DNA of 6,826 nt from Promethearchaeota archaeon CR_4 (lineage in GTDB: Archaea; Asgardarchaeota; Lokiarchaeia; Sigyniarchaeales; CR-4): the NCBI GenBank assembly GCA_001940655.1, contig MBAA01000135.1, positions 9,781 through 16,606 on the forward strand, in the 5' to 3' direction. Below the pieces are notes generated by a model that was not told the origin of the DNA, made no database searches, and saw only the letters and a program-made list of their open reading frames with translations. The position numbers and the translations under genes are program-made. The first letter of the stretch is position 1, and every line of letters starts with the position of its first letter. Positions 1 to 4,978 of the stretch are shown here, piece after piece.

Positions 1-1
1 T

Positions 2-718
2 AATCTCAAGTTTGACATAGATTTAAATACAAAGGGAGTTCCCGGGAAAAATCAAATTGAAATAAGTGACGTGGTTTCGCACTCATTTGGTGTCCACGTC
101 TTTCCTGAGGACGTGATTCGGATCGTGGAAAAGGATGAGAAGCTCCCCATTCGGAGGACAAAAATGTTCAGTAATGAATGGCCATTTACGCCGGAGCTAG
201 AAGTTGAGGTGTTTGAAGGAGAAAAAGAGACCACCGTAAAAACTAATCGTCTCGGGGCTTTTTTCATAGATGTGCCACCGCGCCCTGCAGGAGAAAACCA
301 GATTGAAGTGACCTTCGAAATCGGGACAGAATATGGCATCTTAGATGTAATTGCTAAAGATTTAGAAACGGGGATGGAGAGAAAAGTCCGAATGGAAGCA
401 AAAAGTCGCTTAACGAATAAAGAGAAGCTGAAATGGGCAAAAAAACTACAAAACAATGAAATTATGACAGTTGTGGTACAAGATGAGGCCCGAAAGGTAG
501 AAACTGTCTTATTCCTTGACCCAAACCGCACCATTTGCGAGGTAATAGCACACCTGCAACAGCGCCGGTTTATCCCTGCCACTGAATCCAACCTATATAG
601 GTTGTACTTTTCGAAAAAGGCACTCCAAGGCCCTGAAACGTTAGCAAAACTTGCAGAAGGTAGTGAAATCGCCCTAACTTTGCGATTGGAGAATGAAATG
701 ATAACAGGAGCGCATTGA
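2..718 (+). CDS. Hsp70/DnaK-like protein, C-terminal part (substrate-binding domain plus ubiquitin-like domain), 5' partial
   Basis: The frame is open from the first base, so the protein starts upstream; 238 residues are visible. Visible residues 22-133 match the beta-sandwich substrate-binding domain of Hsp70: DVVSHSFGVHVF stands where DnaK has DVTPLSLGIE, followed by LPIRRTKMFS (DnaK IPTKHSQVFS), VEVFEGE (68-74), LGAFFIDVPPRPAG (84-97), QIEVTFEI (100-107) and GILDVIAKD (112-120). After one short charged helix (about 138-149), the roughly 100-residue helical lid of DnaK is missing. Residues about 153-231 instead look like a ubiquitin-type beta-grasp fold: strand, LDPNRTICEVIAHLQQ helix, YRLYF strand, then LAKLAEGSEIALTLRL. 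The C-terminus (ITGAH) has no di-glycine, so conjugation is unlikely; a docking role is inferred. The GTG at 71 is internal to the homology and is not the start. First gene of a run with a J-like and a GrpE-like protein. Hsp70 identity is strong; the ubiquitin-like call is moderate. Confidence 0.9.
   Translation, partial: NLKFDIDLNTKGVPGKNQIEISDVVSHSFGVHVFPEDVIRIVEKDEKLPIRRTKMFSNEWPFTPELEVEVFEGEKETTVKTNRLGAFFIDVPPRPAGENQIEVTFEIGTEYGILDVIAKDLETGMERKVRMEAKSRLTNKEKLKWAKKLQNNEIMTVVVQDEARKVETVLFLDPNRTICEVIAHLQQRRFIPATESNLYRLYFSKKALQGPETLAKLAEGSEIALTLRLENEMITGAH
589..604. repeat. 16-base perfect palindrome inside the ubiquitin-like region
   Basis: CAACCTATATAGGTTG reads identically on both strands. 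It lies inside the Hsp70-like gene, in codons for N-L-Y-R-L-Y. It could be an operator or processing site, but a palindrome of this length may also be chance in a window of this size. Confidence 0.4.
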
Positions 719-725
719 GGGAGTA

Positions 726-746
726 ATGACTATTACGTGGAGGTAG
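726..746 (+). other. Six-codon open frame in phase with the next gene, closed by TAG
   Basis: ATG at 726, preceded by a purine-rich GAGGG (717-721), encodes MTITWR and then a TAG at 744-746. It is in the same frame as the following gene, so without the TAG that gene would start here. The ATG sits at the junction of a small inverted repeat, GTAAT (723-727) and ATTAC (732-736). It may be a leader peptide or coupling device, a mutated true start, or an amber codon that is read through. Confidence 0.3.
739..743 (+). promoter_or_regulatory. Ribosome binding site GGAGG, oddly placed for the next gene
   Basis: GGAGG lies 18 bases before the TTG at 762 but 9 bases before an in-frame ATT at 753, which would add residues M-N-N before LPLKEP. 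Spacing therefore favours ATT, a rare initiation codon best known from infC. The next in-frame ATG (792) has no Shine-Dalgarno-like sequence before it. Confidence 0.5.
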
Positions 747-761
747 GTCGCAATTAACAAT

Positions 762-2315
762 TTGCCCCTAAAAGAGCCTAACGTTTACTACATGAACGGG
801 AAGAAATATTCCATCAAAGGTCAATCCTCAAAAAAAAGGTGGTCTGCAAATGCTAACAGGAAATCTGATGGAGATGTGGCAGAAACATTTGACAAGTTTG
901 CTGAGGAGGAACTTCAGGCATTCCTAGAGCAAATACTGAAAAAACGAAATGTTTTTGGAAGCAGCGATGAGTTTAAAACAATTTTAGAGCAGATAATGCA
1001 AAACCGTGATGGAACAGAAGATAAAGAGGCAAATGAGAGCGAAAGCGAATTTAAGGGCGATTTTGAATTTCCGGTTAGGCGAGGAATCTGGGAACAAATT
1101 AAGAAGAATTCTAATCAAAGTCCGTCAATGTCACAGGCCAGCACCTTTTTTGTCGAAGACACTCGATTTTGGCCTGTCGATGGAGTTTTTAGTACAGGAA
1201 AACAAATGCGGTCTTACCAAAAGCTCCGGCAATTTGAAAGATCATACAAGTACTGGGTACGATATCATCTCGATGAGGGACTGCCAACGTTCTTCTCCAT
1301 CCTCTGTTCTGAGCCAAATGTTGATGAAATGTTACTAGAAAAGGTTTACACGTTCAAAATCAAGCATTCCTCTTTCCCTAAAGACGTGCTCGACGAAGCA
1401 TATCGTACCTTGAAGAATCCCCGGCTTCGGACGCGATACTTACAATTCCTCAAGGTTTTCCAAAATTACTATGCCGATGTTCCAGATGATAAATATAAGG
1501 CCGCATTAAATAAACAGCACAATCATTGGCAATCCTTGGAATTCGCGACTATCCTACATGATTCCATCATTAACCGGCACCCAAATTGGGATGCACTTTA
1601 CGAGATGGGCATTAACCTCCAAGATGTGGGAAAAATTAAAGAAAATGAGACTGCCAGTGACCTCTCAAGCATAAAAACAAAGAATTATAATGTACAACCC
1701 AAAGAGAAGATCCTGCACACTCTCACGAGACAATCATTTGGAGATGCAGCGTCTCTTGACGAATATAAGATCTTCATCCAAGTATTTCCACGAGTTATGA
1801 ATTCCAAAGAATTGCATTGTATTCAAAAGCACCAAAAGCTCTGGAAAAAAGTCAATTTTACACCCGAGGAATTTGCACTCCTTCTTGGCGAAACCCCCAT
1901 TGAAGAAATGGTGAAGAAATGGTATTCCCTCACAAGTCAGCAAGCAGATTGGGCTAGTTATTTACCCCCGAAGAAAGGGACATTGTATACTCTTCTGAAT
2001 ATTCCTCCTCCATCCCTCAAAGATACCGTAATAGGAAGCAATAAGAACGAGCGCCCTTTCAAGGACTTACTATTTGAACAGTATAAATCTGCGCAAAAAA
2101 CCCCTGAAATCAACCTTGCATACACTACCCTGCGTAATCCCAATACTAAGGCCGACTATGATTGGATGCTTTCCCAACACGCTCTCTGTACGAAGGTTGC
2201 CGCTCTACTAGGTGCTTTTCGGACAATGAAAGACGACCATCTAAAAACAATCAACAAGGGAATTGTCCCTGATTCACGTGAAGCAATCCATTTTGTTGAT
2301 TTAAACGCCTACTAA
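762..2315 (+). CDS. Divergent J-domain-like co-chaperone with two regions lacking HPD
   Basis: 517 residues from the TTG start; an ATT at 753 is a better-spaced alternative and the frame is closed upstream by TAG at 744. Residues 1-110 are polar and charged, with an acidic stretch near 86-100. Region 1 (about 174-232) resembles a J-domain: FFSILCSEPNVDEMLLEKVY (177-196), then HSS at 202-204 where HPD is expected, then EAYRTLKNPRLRTRYLQF (212-229), which matches the usual EAYEVLSDPEKRAKYD pattern. Region 2 (about 406-472) has LYTLLNIPPP (408-417) and EINLAYTTLRNPNTKADY (449-466), again with no HPD. The segment between looks mostly helical and I do not recognise it. J-proteins stimulate Hsp70 ATPase through HPD, so this one may bind its Hsp70 without activating it, or act as a scaffold; that is inference. 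The position between an Hsp70-like and a GrpE-like gene supports the call. No signal peptide or membrane segment, so probably cytoplasmic. Confidence 0.7.
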   Translation: MPLKEPNVYYMNGKKYSIKGQSSKKRWSANANRKSDGDVAETFDKFAEEELQAFLEQILKKRNVFGSSDEFKTILEQIMQNRDGTEDKEANESESEFKGDFEFPVRRGIWEQIKKNSNQSPSMSQASTFFVEDTRFWPVDGVFSTGKQMRSYQKLRQFERSYKYWVRYHLDEGLPTFFSILCSEPNVDEMLLEKVYTFKIKHSSFPKDVLDEAYRTLKNPRLRTRYLQFLKVFQNYYADVPDDKYKAALNKQHNHWQSLEFATILHDSIINRHPNWDALYEMGINLQDVGKIKENETASDLSSIKTKNYNVQPKEKILHTLTRQSFGDAASLDEYKIFIQVFPRVMNSKELHCIQKHQKLWKKVNFTPEEFALLLGETPIEEMVKKWYSLTSQQADWASYLPPKKGTLYTLLNIPPPSLKDTVIGSNKNERPFKDLLFEQYKSAQKTPEINLAYTTLRNPNTKADYDWMLSQHALCTKVAALLGAFRTMKDDHLKTINKGIVPDSREAIHFVDLNAY

Positions 2316-2351
2316 ATTCTTTCCTAAAACAATAATAGGGTAATGACATAA

Positions 2352-3101
2352 ATGACCGGCGAACCCGAACCTAAAGAAAATTTACGAGATATCGCCGAAT
2401 TAAAACGGCACATCAATAACTTCTTCGAAGCTCTCCTTGCTCTCTGCCCGTCCCGTAATTATCTGAGCCAGTTTCTCTCGCTTCTCCCCGATGACTATGC
2501 GTCAATGTACGATTCTTTCCCAGAATTTTTAGCAGATCGGGATCTGCGGGAAACCATGAGGACGATATTAGGATTGACCTATGGCCCGATAGTGGAGATT
2601 CCAGCGACTTCAACGGGGAAAAAATTGCAGCAGCTAATAAACCTGGCCCTCGAGGTTTTAAGTGATTCTTCTCTACTTAATACAAGTTCCGATATATTAA
2701 AAGAAGTACGAAATGGCGCACCGCTAATTGATCCCGCAAAAGAATGGATAACTGTGAAAGTGCAAGCGGCATTGGAGGACCCAAAATGGGGCATTATCGC
2801 TAAGGGAATTCTAAATATACTTAAAGTTCCCCCTCCCCCCATCATAACGATGGTTCCAGAATCCGAGGTAGAATCTCGCGCTGAAACTAACTTTGCCCGT
2901 AAGTGCTTAACCCTTCAGGAAATTTCCTCATCATTCCCGGTTCCTCCGAAGGATTTGCCAAGTATACTTTATTGGTTAACCAACCACCTCAAAATTCTCC
3001 AGCGAATGCCCGAGGTAACCCTTGAAGGAACGCCTGCCCCCCCAAATGAAAAGTTTTGCATTGCGACCACAATCCCACTTCATTGGTTAGAGGGGTTTTA
3101 A
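2352..3101 (+). CDS. Uncharacterised chaperone-cassette protein, possible C-terminal winged helix
   Basis: 249 residues, not recognised. ATG start follows AGGG (2337-2340) by 11 bases, and the preceding codon is an in-frame TAA. Residues 1-160 look mostly helical and soluble, without a signal peptide or membrane segment. A proline run at 159-163 (VPPPPI) is followed by a C-terminal part (about 183-245) with the order expected of a small winged helix: a TLQEISSSF helix, the turn PVPPK, the DLPSILYWLTNHLKIL helix, and a wing-like stretch before KFCIATTIP. This reading rests on pattern only. The gap of 36 bases before and 23 bases after places it inside the chaperone operon, so it may be an adaptor, client receptor or regulator of the Hsp70-like protein. 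If the winged helix is real it could bind DNA or a protein partner. CILN-type similarity to the J-like protein is limited to the shared KG..LL.(I/V)PPP-like segment (151-163 here). Confidence 0.7.
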   Translation: MTGEPEPKENLRDIAELKRHINNFFEALLALCPSRNYLSQFLSLLPDDYASMYDSFPEFLADRDLRETMRTILGLTYGPIVEIPATSTGKKLQQLINLALEVLSDSSLLNTSSDILKEVRNGAPLIDPAKEWITVKVQAALEDPKWGIIAKGILNILKVPPPPIITMVPESEVESRAETNFARKCLTLQEISSSFPVPPKDLPSILYWLTNHLKILQRMPEVTLEGTPAPPNEKFCIATTIPLHWLEGF

Positions 3102-3113
3102 TTTTCCAGCAGT

Positions 3114-3117
3114 GGAG
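3114..3117 (+). promoter_or_regulatory. Ribosome binding site GGAG for the GrpE-like gene
   Basis: GGAG lies 7 bases before the ATG at 3125. This good spacing supports that start and therefore the long N-terminal extension of the GrpE-like protein, even though GrpE homology begins about 150 residues later. Confidence 0.6.
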
Positions 3118-3124
3118 ATGCTAA

Positions 3125-4153
3125 ATGCGCACAGGTAAAATCCAAAATTTCAATCTAATTTCGAGTGAGTGTTGGCAATTCAAGAGAAGTTCAAATTATC
3201 AGAGCAACCCGCCAAAGAACCCCATTGCACGAAAGGTAATCGCTCAATGTGGACCAGATCCTGTAGAGAATCAGGCTAGATTAATGTATTCGCTTGCATT
3301 ACTGTATCCTAAATTGACACTGCTCTCGCGGCGAAAACTAGCAAATAATTTTATATTTTCATGCATCTTCGGGATAAAAATAGTGCAATTCAATAAAAAA
3401 GTCCCGATACGGTCCATTTACCTGAAAAATCGTCACTTGGTCAGATTCAACAACCTTATTATCCCTAAATTCCAGATTCAAGATCTTGTTTCAGCTCGAT
3501 TTCAAACTAAGTGTTCCCCCCAACCAACATATAATCCCCACTTCAAAATTCGGCAACCTATCGTAATAACATTGGAAAATACATACTATAATCTCATTAA
3601 AGACCTAAATGATGCTAAAAGGCGGTTTGAGAAACTCAAGTTCGATGTCTCGGTCTTTCAAAAAAATGCCGCCATACAGAAAAAAACGCTCAACACAGAG
3701 ATGCAAAAACAATTTGTTCAAAAATTTGTTCTTACTTTGCACCAACTCGAATCTGCCTGCTCCTTTGAATATCAATTGGTCGGCAGTCGTCACCACCAGA
3801 TAGTAACATTCCAAAGAATTTTAGAAAGTCTGCGAATGGTTTATCAGAGTGTTCTAGAAGCGCTGGGATTAAGTAAAATCACTCCCCAAGTCGGAGATCC
3901 ATTTGATGCTTCCCGTCACCATATTATAAGTCTCTCTCACGACATTCGCCTTCGTCCAAACACCATCGTTCAAGTAATTAATTCTGGATATGCACTCCAA
4001 GGAGAGGTTATTGCTTTGGCAGATGTTATATTATCGACAGATAATCCTTCTCATTCACAATATCTTCAACCAAAAAATCCTCCCAAACAAAAATTAAAAT
4101 TAAATTGGCATAACTGGTTCCGAAAGTCGAAAATTGTTAGTTTTTGCTGCTAA
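3125..4153 (+). CDS. GrpE-like nucleotide exchange factor with a long N-terminal extension
   Basis: 342 residues; bacterial GrpE is usually near 200. Residues about 150-200 are charged and helical, like the GrpE coiled coil. Residues 200-250 fit the helical bundle (FVLTLHQLESA, then FQRILESLRMVYQSVLEALG). Residues 253-305 fit the beta wing closely: GDPFDASRHHIISL stands where GrpE has the PFDPNLHEAIS pattern, followed by LRPNTIVQVINSGYALQG (277-294) for the PNTVLEVLQKGYLLNG pattern, then EVIALADVILS. GrpE releases ADP from Hsp70 in the cytoplasm; here the partner is most likely the Hsp70-like protein of the same run. Residues 1-150 are basic and unrecognised. The tail after 305 is lysine-rich and ends WHNWFRKSKIVSFCC. 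The gene is rich in A+T (21 G+C of 60 in 3361-3420). It is the last gene of the operon. Confidence 0.82.
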   Translation: MRTGKIQNFNLISSECWQFKRSSNYQSNPPKNPIARKVIAQCGPDPVENQARLMYSLALLYPKLTLLSRRKLANNFIFSCIFGIKIVQFNKKVPIRSIYLKNRHLVRFNNLIIPKFQIQDLVSARFQTKCSPQPTYNPHFKIRQPIVITLENTYYNLIKDLNDAKRRFEKLKFDVSVFQKNAAIQKKTLNTEMQKQFVQKFVLTLHQLESACSFEYQLVGSRHHQIVTFQRILESLRMVYQSVLEALGLSKITPQVGDPFDASRHHIISLSHDIRLRPNTIVQVINSGYALQGEVIALADVILSTDNPSHSQYLQPKNPPKQKLKLNWHNWFRKSKIVSFCC

Positions 4154-4292
4154 GAATCATATTATTGCGATGTGAATATACTTCCCTTTTTATTTCAATC
4201 CTCTATACGAGACTTTAATTTCTGCTATAATCCGTGTTGTAATAATTTTATATGAGTATGATCCGAGAAATAGAACGGTGAGACTGTTGTAA
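4154..4292. other. Intergenic stretch, no gene seen
   Basis: A+T-rich DNA after the chaperone genes. There is no long open frame, RNA gene or convincing hairpin terminator; a T-rich run (about 4193-4199) lacks a clear stem. TATAAT occurs at 4226-4231, but there is no credible -35 box at the right distance. Confidence 0.5.
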
Positions 4293-4607
4293 TCAACGGG
4301 AAGGCAAAGAATCCCATATACTCACGTAGATAATCATATCAAAAATTACCCCCTCATTCACCTCTCGGTTATTGGCAAACTACCAATTCTCCTCAAGCTA
4401 TTTAAGGAAGTAGATATTTATTATGCGGTACAAGAGGAGACCATTGCCGAAGGAATTGAGAGGGGATATTCGGAGGCAAAACTGCTCAAAGGGTACGTGA
4501 CTAGTAAAAAAATCAAAGTCATTGCCATCGAAAACGAAAACCTGCCCATAAAACCATTTCTCCACACGGGGGAATATGATCCATACACTCCAAAATCTGG
4601 CGCATAG
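4293..4607 (+). pseudogene. Decayed PIN-domain (VapC/DUF3368-like) remnant
   Basis: This frame is open between the TAA at 4290 and the TAG at 4605, but I see no convincing start codon at the homology boundary. From about 4350 it reads PLIHLSVIGKLPILLKLF, then EVDIYYAVQEETIAEGIERG and later KIKVIAIEN and FLHTGE. This follows the PIN family pattern (SPLIHL..IG.L.LL..LF.E..IP.AV.EE....G, later L..GE). The acidic residue normally just before SPLI is replaced (KNYPLIHL), and the frame stops right after GE, so the rest of the nuclease, including later acidic residues, is missing. PIN proteins of this type are usually RNase toxins paired with an antitoxin; no antitoxin is visible. It is probably inactive. 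Assignment is from pattern only. Confidence 0.5.
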
Positions 4608-4647
4608 GTATAGGCCTATCGGTGATTCCTTGCCGATTAAATAGGGA

Positions 4648-4928
4648 TTGCATGAAAACGAGAAGCGATTTGAGGGCGCGGGCATAACCCTGCTCAGGAA
4701 TCGGCCCATCTACTTTGACACCCTTTTAGAGGAACTACAGCCATTAAGAGTTCTCAAACTGGCTCGCAGACCTCAAGCAACTGTGTCAAGATTGCGCCCC
4801 CGCCAATTACATCTATATTCAACTCCACGAAAAGAAGGCAGAAAAGTAAGTTAACGGGGGAGAATGGAGAAGTTGATTGGGCAAAGGTTTACAAAATCAA
4901 GGGGGAATTTGTCAGGGAAATACCATAA
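4648..4928 (+). pseudogene. Frameshifted gene remnant of unknown function
   Basis: Protein-like sequence moves through all three frames. Frame one (TTG at 4648 to about 4740) gives ENEKRFEGAGITLLRN and IYFDTLLEELQ. It continues most naturally in another frame from 4748 as FSNWLADLKQLCQDCAPANY and IYIQLHEKKAEK, ending at TAA 4847. The third frame then gives KLTGENGEVDWAKVYKIKG and FVREIP, ending at TAA 4926. Each piece starts near where the previous one ends, as expected of one gene with two frame-shifting indels. I do not recognise the family. It could instead be chance open frames; the composition of the pieces (balanced charged and hydrophobic residues) argues mildly against that. Confidence 0.35.
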
Positions 4929-4978
4929 ATGATCAATTCCTTTAAATTACGTGACCCATTAATTAGGATAGTATCCAA

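Noticed and set aside
52..591. Long minus-strand open frame opposite the Hsp70-like gene
   Set aside because: It is serine-rich antisense of a gene with clear Hsp70 homology and has no recognisable domain or ribosome site.
2532..2547. Inverted repeat GCAGATC-GG-GATCTGC as an operator
   Set aside because: Seven-base arms inside a coding region are expected by chance at about this frequency, and the two-base centre does not make a good hairpin.
4133..4153. C-terminal Cys-Cys of the GrpE-like protein, as in prenylated Rab proteins
   Set aside because: The resemblance is two residues only, and nothing else in a prokaryotic window supports prenylation.
4203..4231. Sigma-70-type promoter ending in TATAAT at 4226-4231
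   Set aside because: The bases at the -35 position (CTATAC) do not resemble TTGACA, and no intact gene follows.
4253..4324. TGAGTAT (4253-4259) and its inverted copy ATACTCA (4318-4324) as ends of a mobile element
   Set aside because: The arms are seven bases, the space between holds no transposase, and no flanking duplication is visible.
4610..4619. Palindrome ATAGGCCTAT and the nearby ATCGG/CCGAT stem as a terminator
   Set aside because: Ten-base palindromes are common by chance, the stem is five pairs, and no T-run follows.
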